Assembly (NCBI GenBank): GCA_963693305.1
Contig: OY855904.1
Coordinates: 44,624,315-44,688,314, forward strand
Source: Meandrina meandrites
Lineage: Eukaryota > Cnidaria > Anthozoa > Scleractinia > Meandrinidae
DNA length: 64,000 nt
Direction of reading: 5' to 3'
In this document: positions 22,889-32,457 of the stretch, one piece after another
Layout: each line of letters begins with the position of its first letter
Numbering within the stretch: position 1 is the stretch's first letter
The notes under the pieces: generated by a model
Databases searched by the model: none
What the model was told of the DNA's origin: nothing
The model's input: only the letters and a program-made list of their open reading frames with translations
Made by a program: the position numbers and the translations under genes

Positions 22889-25800
22889 CCTTGCTAAAGA
22901 TCGAGGCATTAAAGGTTATTACAAAATGCGTAAAGCCGAGTTGATCGATGTGTTAGAGGAGGAGAGTGAGATTTTTTACTCGGCGAATGATCAATCTATA
23001 CCGGAGGTTGATATCCCGATTCCCACACCATCAAGAATAACGCAGATAAAGAATATTGCATCTAATGTGGCAGCATCCGTAAAGAGTGTAATAAACAGGT
23101 TTACAGGTTGGTTATTAAATTATATCCCTGAACCTATCAAAAATGTAGTGAATGAAAGAGTTGAGAACCTGAAGGAGAGAGTAAACAGTATTTTCAGGAG
23201 ACAGGAAGAAGTAAGTAAACCCATTGAGGATGTAAATTCACAAGATGAAGATCATCTCACACCTAAAGAGTATAAGACAGCTATAAAGGGTTATTTTAAA
23301 ACGTTCAGAGTTAACGGAATAGACGGTATGGATGAGAAGACGTTTATGAACAGCGTAAAACCGAGGGTTATAGATCTCATCGAGAGTAAGGGATCTATCA
23401 AAGTCAAGTTAATTCTCACCGTAAGGTTTACCAAAGAGAATCCCGACACAGGCAACATCGACATTAATGTATATTTCTTTGCATCAAAAATGGAGATTGT
23501 GACAGAGTCAACCGATATCTCTGTTCTTTACGATCAGATGGCAGATGTAATCTTTGAATTGATTCAGAATTTTCAAAACAGAGGTTCTGGTTGGCAATTT
23601 GATCGAGTCGAACACCTTGACATTAACATTAACCCTTACAATCCTCTCTCTGCTTCCTCATACATTCTCTTACCTAAAAAGTTAGCAGAGAAGAAGGCGA
23701 TCATCAACGTAAAGAATGAGAATGATAATGAGTGTTTTAAATGGGCAGTAACCTCAGCAGTGTTTCCTGCAGAGAGAGATGGTGAGAGATTGAGTAAAAA
23801 GATGAGAGAAGATTCAGAAAAGTTTGACTGGACAGGTATCGAGTTTCCTGTATCACTTAAACAGATAGATAAGTTTGAGAATAATAACCCTTACGCGATC
23901 AACGTCTTCGGTTATGAAAAGGTTGTGTACCCTCTGAGAATAAGTAAAAAGAATTGTGAACAGGTGATAAACCTTCTCCTTATCGCAAACGAAGAGACCA
24001 ATCACTTCTGCTTGATCAAAAACATGTCGAGACTTATATCCAAGCAGAAAAGTAATTGTAATGGAAAGATACATTTCTGCTATAGATGCCTAAACTCATT
24101 CTACTCAGTAAAATCACTAGATAAACATACCGAATACTGTCAGAATAACGAGGAAGTCAAGATAGAGATGCCGAGGGGGAGAATCTATTTTAAAAATCAT
24201 TATAAAAAGCAGCGAGTTCCCTTCGTTGTTTATGCTGATTTCGAATGCTTCACAGAGAAGATTGACACCTGTCAACCCGATGACGGTAAAAGCTTTACCA
24301 ATCAGTACCAAAAGCATAAACCCTCTGGTTTTAGTTATCTTATCAAATGCTCTTATGGTAACCTTTTCTCTCCCAAGCTTGTAAAGTACACAGCCGAATC
24401 TCCGAACGATAATGTCCCTCAGTTATTTATCGAGTCTTTAGAGAAAGATATCAAGGAGATCTATAACAAGTTTAAAATACCGAAGAAGATGGTTATGACA
24501 GCAAAGGATAAGATCGACTATAAAAAAGCAACCATCTGCCACATCTGTGAGAGCGGTATACCTAAAGAGACTGATGATAAAAACTATAGAAGGGTACGTG
24601 ACCACTGTCATCTCACCGGTAAGTTTAGAGGCGCAGCCCACAGCATATGTAACCTTAAGTACAGACTTCCAAAGTTCTATCCTGTCATCTTTCACAATCT
24701 CTCCGGTTACGACAGTCATCTCTTCATTAAAAACCTCGGTAAATCAGAGGGAAAGATAGACTGTATACCCTGTAATGAGGAGAAGTATATATCATTCACC
24801 AAGCATATCTTGGTTGATAAATTTAAAAATAAAAAAGGAGAAGAGAAAGAGGTCATACGTGAAATAAGATTTATTGACTCTTTTAAATTCATGGCGACAA
24901 GTCTCGACAGTTTGGTAAAGAATCTTCCGAAAGAGTCTTTTAAAAACCTTACAGAATTCTATAAAGGTGAACATTTAGACCTTATAAAAAGAAAGGGTGT
25001 CTTTCCCTACGATTGGTTTGAATCTTTTAACAGACTCTCTGCTGATCACCTTCCACCGAAACAGGCCTTCTACTCCATATTAAATGACAGCGGAATCACA
25101 GAAGAGGATTATCAACACGCACAGAATGTCTGGGAAACCTTTAAAATGAAGACCATGAGAGATTACCATGACCTCTATCTTAAGAGTGATGTTCTCCTTC
25201 TCTCTGACGTCTTTGAAAACTTCAGGGATGTTTGCCTTGATAATTACCATCTCGACCCGGCATTTTATTACACAGCGCCCGGTCTTGCATGGGATGCGTG
25301 TTTAAAAATCACCAAGGTCAGACTGGAGTTATTAACCGATTACGACATGTTAATGATGGTTGAGAAAGGAATTCGAGGGGGAGTCTCTATGATTTCTACG
25401 AGATACGGAAAGGCAAACAATCCTTATATGAAAGATTACGATCCCGATCAACCGACCAAGTACATATCTTATCTTGATGCAAACAATCTCTACGGTTGGG
25501 CAATGTGTAAACCTCTGCCGACTAAAGGTTTTACATGGATGAATGAAGAAGAGTTAAAAGATTGGAAGAGTCAACCATGCATACTTGAGGTCGACTTGGA
25601 GTACCCTGAACATCTTCATGACCTGCATAACGATTATCCGTTAGCTCCTGAGAGAGTAACCGTGAATAAGGTGGAGAAATTAATCCCCAATCTTAACGAT
25701 ATGAAAAAGTACGTAATTCACCACGAAACTTTGAAACTCTATCTCTCTCTCGGTCTTAAACTCACCAAGATTCACAGAGGGATCACATTCAAAGAGTCAG

Positions 25801-26681
25801 CGTGGCTAAAGCCGTACATCGATCTTAATACCGATCTCAGAGCGAAGGCAACCAACGATTTTGAGAAAGACTTTTTCAAGTTGATGAATAACTCCGTATT
25901 CGGAAAGACTATGGAGAACATCAGAAACAGAGTCGATATAAGATTGGTCACTCGAGAGAGTCAGGCGAAGAGGTTGACATGCAAACCCAATTATCAACAT
26001 CGCACAATCTTTTCAAAAAATCTTGCAGCCGTTCATATGAAGAAGGTAAGTTTAAAATTTAACAAACCTGTATACCTCGGCATGTCTATCCTCGATCTGA
26101 GTAAGACCTTGATGTATGATTTTCATTATAATTACATCAAACCCAAGTACGGAGAGAATGCAAAGCTCTTATTCACAGACACGGACAGCCTCGCCTATGA
26201 GATAGAGACGGAAGATTTTTACAGAGACATCTCTTCTGATGTAAAATCAAAGTTTGACACGAGTAATTACCCAAAAAATCACCCAAGCGGAATTCTCACA
26301 GGAGTAAACAAGAAGGTAATCGGCATGTTCAAAGACGAGGCAGCAGGAAAGCAGATCGCAGAGTTTGTAGGCCTGAGAGCAAAACTCTACTCATACAGAG
26401 TAGAAGAGTCGTACGAGGAGAAGAAGTGTAAGGGAGTAAAGAAGGTGGTGATAAAGAAGACCATAAGTTTTAACGATTACAAAAACTGTCTGTTCAATAA
26501 TAAACCCGCTATGAGAAAGATGAATGTTATCAGAAGTCATCTTCACACAATCTTTACCGAGACGGTTAACAAGATTGCTCTCTCTCCGTTCGATGATAAG
26601 AGATTAATACGGGAGGATAACATACACACCTTCGCTTACGGTCACGTGGGAGGTAATTCGGTGTCAAACGGTACGACCTGA
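22857..26681 (+). CDS. Protein-primed family B DNA polymerase of the Polinton
   Basis: 1274 residues. Residues 1-40 form a SAP-like leader (KELKALAKDRGIKGYYKMRK) shared with two other ORFs of the element. About 130-310 is the conserved N-terminal region that ends in an AIIN-type motif. A CCHC-type finger (CYRCLNSF) is near 408. The exonuclease has ExoI YADFECF near 459, ExoII near 620 (FHNLSGYDSH) and ExoIII YHDLYLKSDVLLL near 770, with a Cys/His cluster (CHICESG) near 561. Polymerase motif A is YLDANNLYGWAM near 871, motif B NNSVFGKTMEN near 1011 and motif C FTDTDS near 1106. All catalytic acidic residues are present. It would replicate the element from protein-primed ends. The start lies inside the left TIR, 28 nt after a TTAAAG box. 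The 3' end overlaps the convergent integrase gene by 40 bp. Confidence 0.97.
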   Translation: MEKQSVKELKALAKDRGIKGYYKMRKAELIDVLEEESEIFYSANDQSIPEVDIPIPTPSRITQIKNIASNVAASVKSVINRFTGWLLNYIPEPIKNVVNERVENLKERVNSIFRRQEEVSKPIEDVNSQDEDHLTPKEYKTAIKGYFKTFRVNGIDGMDEKTFMNSVKPRVIDLIESKGSIKVKLILTVRFTKENPDTGNIDINVYFFASKMEIVTESTDISVLYDQMADVIFELIQNFQNRGSGWQFDRVEHLDININPYNPLSASSYILLPKKLAEKKAIINVKNENDNECFKWAVTSAVFPAERDGERLSKKMREDSEKFDWTGIEFPVSLKQIDKFENNNPYAINVFGYEKVVYPLRISKKNCEQVINLLLIANEETNHFCLIKNMSRLISKQKSNCNGKIHFCYRCLNSFYSVKSLDKHTEYCQNNEEVKIEMPRGRIYFKNHYKKQRVPFVVYADFECFTEKIDTCQPDDGKSFTNQYQKHKPSGFSYLIKCSYGNLFSPKLVKYTAESPNDNVPQLFIESLEKDIKEIYNKFKIPKKMVMTAKDKIDYKKATICHICESGIPKETDDKNYRRVRDHCHLTGKFRGAAHSICNLKYRLPKFYPVIFHNLSGYDSHLFIKNLGKSEGKIDCIPCNEEKYISFTKHILVDKFKNKKGEEKEVIREIRFIDSFKFMATSLDSLVKNLPKESFKNLTEFYKGEHLDLIKRKGVFPYDWFESFNRLSADHLPPKQAFYSILNDSGITEEDYQHAQNVWETFKMKTMRDYHDLYLKSDVLLLSDVFENFRDVCLDNYHLDPAFYYTAPGLAWDACLKITKVRLELLTDYDMLMMVEKGIRGGVSMISTRYGKANNPYMKDYDPDQPTKYISYLDANNLYGWAMCKPLPTKGFTWMNEEELKDWKSQPCILEVDLEYPEHLHDLHNDYPLAPERVTVNKVEKLIPNLNDMKKYVIHHETLKLYLSLGLKLTKIHRGITFKESAWLKPYIDLNTDLRAKATNDFEKDFFKLMNNSVFGKTMENIRNRVDIRLVTRESQAKRLTCKPNYQHRTIFSKNLAAVHMKKVSLKFNKPVYLGMSILDLSKTLMYDFHYNYIKPKYGENAKLLFTDTDSLAYEIETEDFYRDISSDVKSKFDTSNYPKNHPSGILTGVNKKVIGMFKDEAAGKQIAEFVGLRAKLYSYRVEESYEEKKCKGVKKVVIKKTISFNDYKNCLFNNKPAMRKMNVIRSHLHTIFTETVNKIALSPFDDKRLIREDNIHTFAYGHVGGNSVSNGTT

Positions 26682-27634
26682 AGCTCTTCTCTCACAAACG
26701 ATCTCTTCGGTCCATCGAGAAGATAATATAACACAGGCTGTTCTGCAGAGATCACCACACGAGTTATATTATAAACCTCGATACTCCAGATCGGATCAGT
26801 CGCTCTCCTTCTCTCTCCTCCCTCATCCTCACCGGGAGAGAAAAGATACCTTACCTGAACACCGGGAGGCAATCTCTTTTCTTTTAATCCGACAGGTCTT
26901 TTGTAATTGACAGGTTTTATGTTGACCTCTTTTAGACCGAGGGCTTTATCCGGTTCCTTTCCTGTGATCTTGATTACCTCAGAATTTAACGCTTTCATAA
27001 CAGCGGGCAACCTCTTCACCCAGACTCTTGATCTCTCGTCACTTATCATCTCCTGCGCATACTGATGGCTGAATAATCTCTCTCCCAAAGTTCTGTTCGC
27101 TCTCTCAACAAATGCCTGAGCTCGGTGATTACCCCCTTCGCTTCTCTGTATCTTTACGTTATGTCTCTCCATCAACTTTGTAACATAACCCATAAACTCT
27201 TTACCGGGATCGACCATTATTCTCTTTGGCCACTTAAGAGAAGGTCTATTAATCTTTCGAGAGTAGATCTTCTCAAAGGCTTTCGCAACCTCTTGACTCT
27301 CTTTTGATGTTAACGCCTCAGCATCTTTATATCTCGAGGCAACATCGATAACAACCAAAGCGTAACGAAAGGTCTTTCTTCCCTCCTTGTCGTGAGGAAG
27401 AAAGAGAAGATCCGCTTGGTGAATCTCATTTGGTCTATCTACTGTCCAATGAGGCCTCGGTAAATACTTCGGTGGAGGAAGATATATTTGCCAAAGTGCC
27501 TGTCTCTCTAACCAATCTCTTGCCTCACCATCACTGACATTTGCCGCGGAAGCCAACTTTGATACCGCAGAGTACCCTTTCCAATAACCCTCCGGACTAT
27601 AGTAAATCTTTTTAAAAATTCTCTCGTTACTCAT
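26642..27634 (-). CDS. Polinton integrase (RVE family, retroviral-type)
   Basis: 330 residues. The N-terminal part (1-60) is helical and lacks an obvious HHCC zinc finger. The catalytic core shows Asp75 (IHQADLLFLP), Asp142 (MVDPGKEF) and Glu178 (AQAFVERANRTL), with 35 residues between the last two, the classic DD35E spacing. The C-terminal 100 residues include an SH3/chromo-like beta segment (WSIEVYNITRVV, then YYLLDG). It would insert the element and produce the short target duplication. Its ATG is 27 bp from the divergent capsid gene; the two share one compact promoter. Confidence 0.95.
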   Translation of the reverse strand: MSNERIFKKIYYSPEGYWKGYSAVSKLASAANVSDGEARDWLERQALWQIYLPPPKYLPRPHWTVDRPNEIHQADLLFLPHDKEGRKTFRYALVVIDVASRYKDAEALTSKESQEVAKAFEKIYSRKINRPSLKWPKRIMVDPGKEFMGYVTKLMERHNVKIQRSEGGNHRAQAFVERANRTLGERLFSHQYAQEMISDERSRVWVKRLPAVMKALNSEVIKITGKEPDKALGLKEVNIKPVNYKRPVGLKEKRLPPGVQVRYLFSPGEDEGGERRRATDPIWSIEVYNITRVVISAEQPVLYYLLDGPKRSFVREELQVVPFDTELPPT

Positions 27635-27661
27635 TTAAAAATAATCTTTCTCTCTTTTAAA
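27635..27661. promoter_or_regulatory. 27-bp bidirectional promoter between integrase and capsid genes
   Basis: The whole gap contains TTTAAA at 27635-27640, 27 nt before the capsid ATG, and on the minus strand TTAAAAG starting at 27661, 27 nt before the integrase ATG. Each box occupies the start-codon-proximal edge of the opposite gene. Confidence 0.6.
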
Positions 27662-28903
27662 ATGTCGCAGGCTATATCCGAGATTATCAATCCGAACCGA
27701 GTACCGAGAGAACCGTTTGGTCTTAAGGCGGAGTCATCTCTTAACAGAATCACATTTAATCCCTCATCAGCGAATCCCGGTGAGACCATCAGTATTTACA
27801 TTCCCAAACTGTCAGACAACGTGGTCATCGTTCCGGGAAGTGTTATACTTCTCTTCAACCTGAAAGTAGGAGGTCATGCAAACAACACCCTCGTGAATAA
27901 CGTCGGTCGAAACCTTGTCTGTCAACTCAAGGTCTCTTTCGGCGGTGAGACACTTCAGACCACAGAGAGATACGATCTCTTTCAGACCTACCATGACCTC
28001 TTTCTCGAGGATAGAGATGACAGATTAAAACAGGGAATCTCATCCGAGAATATAAGAAAACTTCGAACGAACGCGGGTGATAAGGATATATCTAAAACAA
28101 AAGAAGTCATCCTCGCCACAATTCACAACGAAAAGTACGCAATCCCTCTCGACCATACCGTTCTCAGTGATCACGGCGCTCTCTATCCGAAAGCTCTTCC
28201 TCATCCTCTGTTGTTTGAGATCACTATACCGAAGGTTGATCAGATAGTAAATCATGATAAAAAAGAGAAGGAGAAAACACCACCGACATATAAATTGACG
28301 AACATTGAGTTGGAGTATCGATGCATCACGAGTGAAGACTTGTCTAGTGAGGCGATGACGAGTTATAAGGTCGGCAAAGGATTCTACTACGAGAACGTAA
28401 TCCTTCACAAAACTTTTCCCATCTCAAAACCGAATGACAGCATAATTAACGAGCACGTCAATCTTCCGAGAAAGTCGATGACAGGCATACTCTGTCTGTT
28501 TGAAGAGGATTATAAAGAGGGAGAACGAGACTCTGAGAAGTTTGTCAATCCTGACATTAAATCGATCAACATCAACATTGACGGTATGCCCAACCGACTC
28601 TTCTCAAAGGGGATGATTCCGTCTGACTTTTGGGAGTCAATCAAGAGACGAATGGGTGGTTCTGGTAAGGTAAAAGAAGAAGATTTTTATACAGACAAGT
28701 TCGCTCTTTGGATCGATTTGAGAACCTTTCCTGACAACGGTATTCACGGAGGAGGTCTTCACATAAACACAACACGAGACGGTGTAAAACTTGAGATCAA
28801 GAGGAAGGTTGAAGGAACAGGAAACATAAAATGCCATATGTTTGTGGTTGCTGACGCATTTATGGAGATCATGAACACAGAGTTGAAGTCGATCTTATAC
28901 TGA
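27662..28903 (+). CDS. Probable double jelly-roll major capsid protein
   Basis: 413 residues in two beta-rich halves of about 200 each. The first starts after FGLKAESSLNRITFN and carries the IYIPKLSDNVVIVPGS strand and a VGRNLVCQLKVSFGGE segment followed by YDLFQTYHDLFL. A linker near 205-215 (KKEKEKTPP) precedes the second half, with IELEYRCI, SYKVGKGFYYENV, PRKSMTGILCLF and FALWIDLRTFPDNG, and a conserved end (CHMFVVADAFMEIMN). I recognise this as the capsid-like protein common in cnidarian Polintons. The double jelly-roll fold is inferred. It is shorter than many Polinton capsid proteins. It lies directly upstream of the packaging ATPase. Confidence 0.8.
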   Translation: MSQAISEIINPNRVPREPFGLKAESSLNRITFNPSSANPGETISIYIPKLSDNVVIVPGSVILLFNLKVGGHANNTLVNNVGRNLVCQLKVSFGGETLQTTERYDLFQTYHDLFLEDRDDRLKQGISSENIRKLRTNAGDKDISKTKEVILATIHNEKYAIPLDHTVLSDHGALYPKALPHPLLFEITIPKVDQIVNHDKKEKEKTPPTYKLTNIELEYRCITSEDLSSEAMTSYKVGKGFYYENVILHKTFPISKPNDSIINEHVNLPRKSMTGILCLFEEDYKEGERDSEKFVNPDIKSININIDGMPNRLFSKGMIPSDFWESIKRRMGGSGKVKEEDFYTDKFALWIDLRTFPDNGIHGGGLHINTTRDGVKLEIKRKVEGTGNIKCHMFVVADAFMEIMNTELKSILY

Positions 28904-28971
28904 TAAAGTTTTTTTTTTTTGTAAAAATATTTTTAACAGACTAAAAATATTTTTTTACCAAACAATATTTG

Positions 28972-28978
28972 TATAAAA
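28972..28978 (+). promoter_or_regulatory. TATA-like box of the packaging ATPase gene
   Basis: TATAAAA at 26 nt before the ATG at 28998, following an AT-rich tract. It occupies the position that TTTAAA/TTAAAG takes before the other ORFs. Confidence 0.5.
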
Positions 28979-28997
28979 GACAATACTTTAGCAATAA

Positions 28998-29618
28998 ATG
29001 AATGAGTTACGAGATAAGATTCCCTTTCACATGATCATAACCGGACCGACAAACTGCGGAAAGACAAAGTACCTGATCGAGCAGCTCCGAGGACCCTTCC
29101 AAAAGGTATTTGAGTACATTGTTCTGATCTGTCCGACCTATGCTAAGAACCGTACCTACCGAGGGTTTGCACAGGGTGATAAACGCTTCTTTGTCCTCTC
29201 ACCGGATGCATCAAACTCGGAAGAGATTAACGACCTTCTGTCCGCCATGTCAGAACTCTTCTCAGGAACAAACACCCTGATCATTCTCGATGACTGCGCC
29301 GTCTCAAAAGACCTGAAGAATCGATCCAATAAATTTATCGACCTCGCTTTCTCCGGGAGACACGACGGATTGAGTGTATGGGTGTTGACACAGCAGTTGA
29401 CCTCGATAGCAAAACCCTTCCGAGAGAACGTCGCATGCGTGGTCGCTTTTCACAATCCCTCTCAGGTCGGAATGAAGACCCTGTTCGATGATTACGGTGG
29501 AGATCTTGACACGGAGACAAAGAGAATATTTCTTAAACTGTTAAAAACAGAGAGATACGCTCGACTCTGTCTCTGCCTCAGATTTCCGTTTGAGTGTTAT
29601 CTCGAAATACCGGTTTAA
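28998..29618 (+). CDS. A32-type (FtsK-HerA) genome-packaging ATPase
   Basis: 206 residues. Walker A is GPTNCGKT at residues 16-23. Walker B is LIILDD at 94-99. An arginine-finger-like SGRHDGLS is at 119-126, and a sensor-type WVLTQQ at 128-133. These are the signature elements of the poxvirus A32-like ATPases that pump DNA into virus capsids. Length is normal for Polinton packaging ATPases. It sits just after the capsid gene, as is common in this group. No truncation or frameshift. Confidence 0.95.
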   Translation: MNELRDKIPFHMIITGPTNCGKTKYLIEQLRGPFQKVFEYIVLICPTYAKNRTYRGFAQGDKRFFVLSPDASNSEEINDLLSAMSELFSGTNTLIILDDCAVSKDLKNRSNKFIDLAFSGRHDGLSVWVLTQQLTSIAKPFRENVACVVAFHNPSQVGMKTLFDDYGGDLDTETKRIFLKLLKTERYARLCLCLRFPFECYLEIPV

Positions 29619-29723
29619 GCATTACTCTCTTGTGAAAACTAACGTTAACAGCCTTGTGTTGATTTAAAGAATGCATAAGAAACAAACAATTTAAAGGTTT
29701 CACCAATCATATTAACAAACAAT

Positions 29724-30236
29724 ATGACAAACGTTGAAGATTATATTGATGAGGTACAGCCTGAGGAGACACATCCTACGTCAGCAAAAGATGAGACCCC
29801 TTATGACGAGGACGATATCGAAACAGAGAGAGAATCACTCGCGATACTCGCCTCACTCGGAACTACAGAAGAGTTTCTTGGTAAAGCGATGAGTCTTGGT
29901 GATGTTAAGAGACTCTCTCCCAAGGGTGTGAAAAAATACTTTAATCGATACAAGACCGTAATGGGAAAGAAAGTATCGAACGGATTGGTAGAGTCAGCCA
30001 TCTCCGCAGCGAGTGTTATTATCTCCTATGTTATTCCCGTAGATGATGTAGAGGCTCTCAATGAAGACTTGAAGAACGATGATCTTGTTAAACGTGAACT
30101 GAGTAACTTTGCAGGAATGTTGGTACTCAAGGGAGGAAGATTGGTAGCGTTAGCTAGCGGACTTTTCAAGGTCGCTAAGCACGTAAAGTTAAGACCGAGT
30201 GAGGAAAATGTCAAGGAGAATCAGGAGAATGAATAA
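29724..30236 (+). CDS. Conserved Polinton protein of unknown function (170 residues)
   Basis: An acidic N terminus (about residues 1-45, rich in Asp/Glu) precedes a helical core. The core has SPKGVKKYFNRYKTVMGKK and a hydrophobic segment (SAISAASVIISYVIPVDDVE), then a second hydrophobic stretch (FAGMLVLKGGRLVALASGLF). I recognise the pattern from other cnidarian Polintons but know no function. Position after the ATPase suggests a virion or membrane-associated role, which is inference. A TTTAAAGG box is 34 nt upstream, next to a GGTTTCACCAAT motif that recurs in the array at 32684-32857. Confidence 0.7.
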   Translation: MTNVEDYIDEVQPEETHPTSAKDETPYDEDDIETERESLAILASLGTTEEFLGKAMSLGDVKRLSPKGVKKYFNRYKTVMGKKVSNGLVESAISAASVIISYVIPVDDVEALNEDLKNDDLVKRELSNFAGMLVLKGGRLVALASGLFKVAKHVKLRPSEENVKENQENE

Positions 30237-30322
30237 GACTATTAAGCTTAATTAAAACCGATTAATCAAGGGTGTTAATCTTAATTAAAAAAAGAATTTA
30301 AATAATCTTAACAGATAATAAA

Positions 30323-30607
30323 ATGTCTCAAGAAAAGGTGCGTTACGTTGATCACAGAGTGAACATTTCTGAAGAAGAGAAAGAAAAGTTGTGTTCAGCA
30401 ATAGATAACAATGAGTCTGTCACCATAAGATTTAAACACAAAGATCTCGGGGGAGGTGATGATATCATCGCTTTCACTCTACAACAGTTTAAGAAAATAG
30501 CAAACGCTTTTGGTAAAGGAAGGGGAGTTACCATAAATATGAGTAAGGATCAGGTACAGCAACACGAAATCATTGATGAGGATGATTTTTTCTTTTCACC
30601 GTTGTAA
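30323..30607 (+). CDS. Small conserved Polinton protein (94 residues)
   Basis: A compact alpha/beta pattern with two similar halves: VTIRFKHKDLGGGDDII, then FTLQQFKKIANAFGKGRGVT and NMSKDQVQQHE, with an acidic end (DEDDFFF). Related short proteins with the same KKI-x-KA-x(3)-GKG pattern occur in other cnidarian elements, as I remember them. No enzymatic motif. A TTTAAA box lies 26 nt before the ATG. Function unknown. Confidence 0.6.
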   Translation: MSQEKVRYVDHRVNISEEEKEKLCSAIDNNESVTIRFKHKDLGGGDDIIAFTLQQFKKIANAFGKGRGVTINMSKDQVQQHEIIDEDDFFFSPL

Positions 30608-30675
30608 ACTATGTGAAAACTCTTAAGATTAACTATCAAAACCTGTTTAAAGACTTCTTCTGACATTACTAAAAC

Positions 30676-31110
30676 ATGTCAGAAGAAGTTGAAGAGATCA
30701 CAAAAACCCCTATTGAGAGTAATGCCAAAACAAAAGAGAAAGATCCCAAAAAGGTAGCCGCAGGAAAGAAACTCGCCGAGTATAACAGAAAGGCGAAAGA
30801 GGCGTTGGAAGAGAAGATGAAACGTGAGGCAGAGAAGGAAGAGGAGAGAGAAACGGGTGAATCTGCTGACGCAGGGGGGTGGATTCCTGAGTTATCTTTT
30901 ACAACAGCGATCTCTCTTGTCGGAATCGGTTTGACCGCGATCAATATGTTTATGAGTTATAAAAAAGGTACAAATGTTGATCCTCCCAGGGTAAGATTAC
31001 CGGAACCCCCCATTCGAGAGCACAACTTTGAGACCGTTAGGGAGCAAGGCTCTGTGATAGAAAGACCTCAACAATCAAAGATTCCCGTACCCAAGATGGG
31101 TATGCACTGA
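30676..31110 (+). CDS. Basic coiled-coil protein with one membrane segment (144 residues)
   Basis: Residues 10-60 are a lysine-rich helix (KDPKKVAAGKKLAEYNRKAK, then an EEKMKREAEKEEERE coiled coil). A hydrophobic segment of about 20 residues follows near 75-96 (TAISLVGIGLTAINMFMSY). The tail is proline- and arginine-rich. The charge suggests nucleic-acid or capsid contact on one side of a membrane, which is inference. A TTTAAAGA box is 29 nt before the ATG. Confidence 0.65.
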   Translation: MSEEVEEITKTPIESNAKTKEKDPKKVAAGKKLAEYNRKAKEALEEKMKREAEKEEERETGESADAGGWIPELSFTTAISLVGIGLTAINMFMSYKKGTNVDPPRVRLPEPPIREHNFETVREQGSVIERPQQSKIPVPKMGMH

Positions 31111-31175
31111 ACGAAGTTAATCTGTATTAAAAATGTCATAAACTTCAGATTTAAAGATCTTCTCTCTCAAGATAA

Positions 31176-32150
31176 ATGTCTAAAGAAAAGATCTTCAAGA
31201 TAATTTATGACGCCTCTGTTCTGATCGGAATCTCTTCAGGTTTCGGTTACTTTGTTAATCGGTACGATCCCTCAGACAGCGTGATCGATTACCTTAAATG
31301 GGTAGGAATCCTGTCAGGAAGTATTTACTTAAAAGATTATATGCAGAGAGAGGAGATTTTAAAGAGGATTGATCCCCTTAACTCGAAGAAAGATAACGAC
31401 ATTAAATCAAAGAAGACACCGAAAAATCTCGATCTCAAATTGAAGAGAATCGTAAACCTTGCCAATCCCGTCGGTGACAGAGACGCTGTTAACAAGAGTT
31501 ACGTCGACGAGAAGGTGAGTAAAAAAGGAGATCTTGACATGAGAGGGAATTCGATACATAATGTAAAGACACCGGAACCCTCAGATGTTCATCACGCGGC
31601 AACTGTCAATTACGTAAACAGAACCGTTGACAAAAACGAGTCGATCACCTTGAGAAAGATGAGTGAGATAAGAAATTATGTTGATGATTCTGTTCCCAAA
31701 CAAGTATTTTACAAAGGTTATCTTCAACATAACAATGATAGCTTCATCAAATTCTTTGCAAACGGAACAGAGGATCATACTCGTTACACCAGACAGAGTG
31801 ATCCATACGATTTCGTTGTGAATGACAACGATGATGAGAAAATTATAATCAAGAATCCGGGAGTCTACTCTATCTCTCTGATCGACGGTTTAAAGACAAG
31901 CAGAGAGGATGATAACGGAACCGTTCAGTTCATACTGAATCCCGCACCCTTCCTGAGTCTGAGCGATAATATTAACATCACGGTACCCAACTCAAGCAAG
32001 GGTTTTAAAACGTATAATTTCATCTCCGTTATAGATATTTATGAAAACACAAAACTGTCTATACAGACCTCAGATGCCAGAACCATCTTTGACGGTTTGG
32101 GTAACGGGTATAAAAAGTTCGGTATGATTCTTATAAATAAGATCGATTAA
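31176..32150 (+). CDS. Fibre-like protein with membrane leader and jelly-roll-like head
   Basis: 324 residues in three parts. 1-60 is a two-segment hydrophobic leader (SVLIGISSGFGYFV, then YLKWVGILSGSIYLKDY), repeated alone in the ORF at 32458-32673. 85-170 has phage-tail-fibre-like units: RIVNLANPVGDRDAVNKSYV and then DMRGNSIHNVKTPEPSDVHH followed by AATVNYV, resembling the N-x-D-P-x(n)-DAVNK-x-YVD pattern of bacteriophage tail fibres. 178-324 is beta-rich (KNPGVYSISLIDGL, FKTYNFISVIDIYE) and resembles a C1q/TNF-like or other trimeric receptor-binding head. The role in host attachment is inferred. Intact; a TTTAAAGA box is 26 nt before the ATG. Confidence 0.7.
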   Translation: MSKEKIFKIIYDASVLIGISSGFGYFVNRYDPSDSVIDYLKWVGILSGSIYLKDYMQREEILKRIDPLNSKKDNDIKSKKTPKNLDLKLKRIVNLANPVGDRDAVNKSYVDEKVSKKGDLDMRGNSIHNVKTPEPSDVHHAATVNYVNRTVDKNESITLRKMSEIRNYVDDSVPKQVFYKGYLQHNNDSFIKFFANGTEDHTRYTRQSDPYDFVVNDNDDEKIIIKNPGVYSISLIDGLKTSREDDNGTVQFILNPAPFLSLSDNINITVPNSSKGFKTYNFISVIDIYENTKLSIQTSDARTIFDGLGNGYKKFGMILINKID

Positions 32151-32171
32151 AGATTTACTCCACTCTGTAAA

Positions 32172-32402
32172 ATGTTGAAAACTTTATTATTTTTCACAGG
32201 AAGTCTGTTTGCAGCCTTTATATATTTGATGTTACCTAAACAACACTGCGCCTGCGGAGATAAGATACCTGAGGGAGGGGGAATGTGTGAGTGCGGTGAG
32301 TACAACAGTCGGGTGATCATACATAAAGAGAGAAGAGAAAAAGAGTTAAGAAGAATCGAAGAGGAGAAGAAGAAGGGAAATGATTACGATACATTCTTGT
32401 AA
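32172..32402 (+). CDS. Small membrane protein with paired C-x-C motifs (76 residues)
   Basis: An N-terminal hydrophobic segment (LLFFTGSLFAAFIYLML) is followed by CACGDKIPEGGGMCECG, two C-x-C-G knuckles that could bind zinc, and then a highly charged helix (RREKELRRIEEEKKKG). Similar small proteins are common in virus-like elements, but I cannot assign this one. It starts 21 bp after the fibre-like gene, with an ATTAAAG box 26 nt before its ATG, inside the end of the previous ORF. Confidence 0.6.
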   Translation: MLKTLLFFTGSLFAAFIYLMLPKQHCACGDKIPEGGGMCECGEYNSRVIIHKERREKELRRIEEEKKKGNDYDTFL

Positions 32403-32457
32403 TTGCGACAGCACCGTTCTGTGAGATTTATTTAAAGAAAATCTTCAAAGAGTAAAA

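Noticed and set aside
23853..26000. Minus-strand ORFs under the polymerase gene
   Set aside because: Shadow frames of a gene with all family B polymerase motifs.
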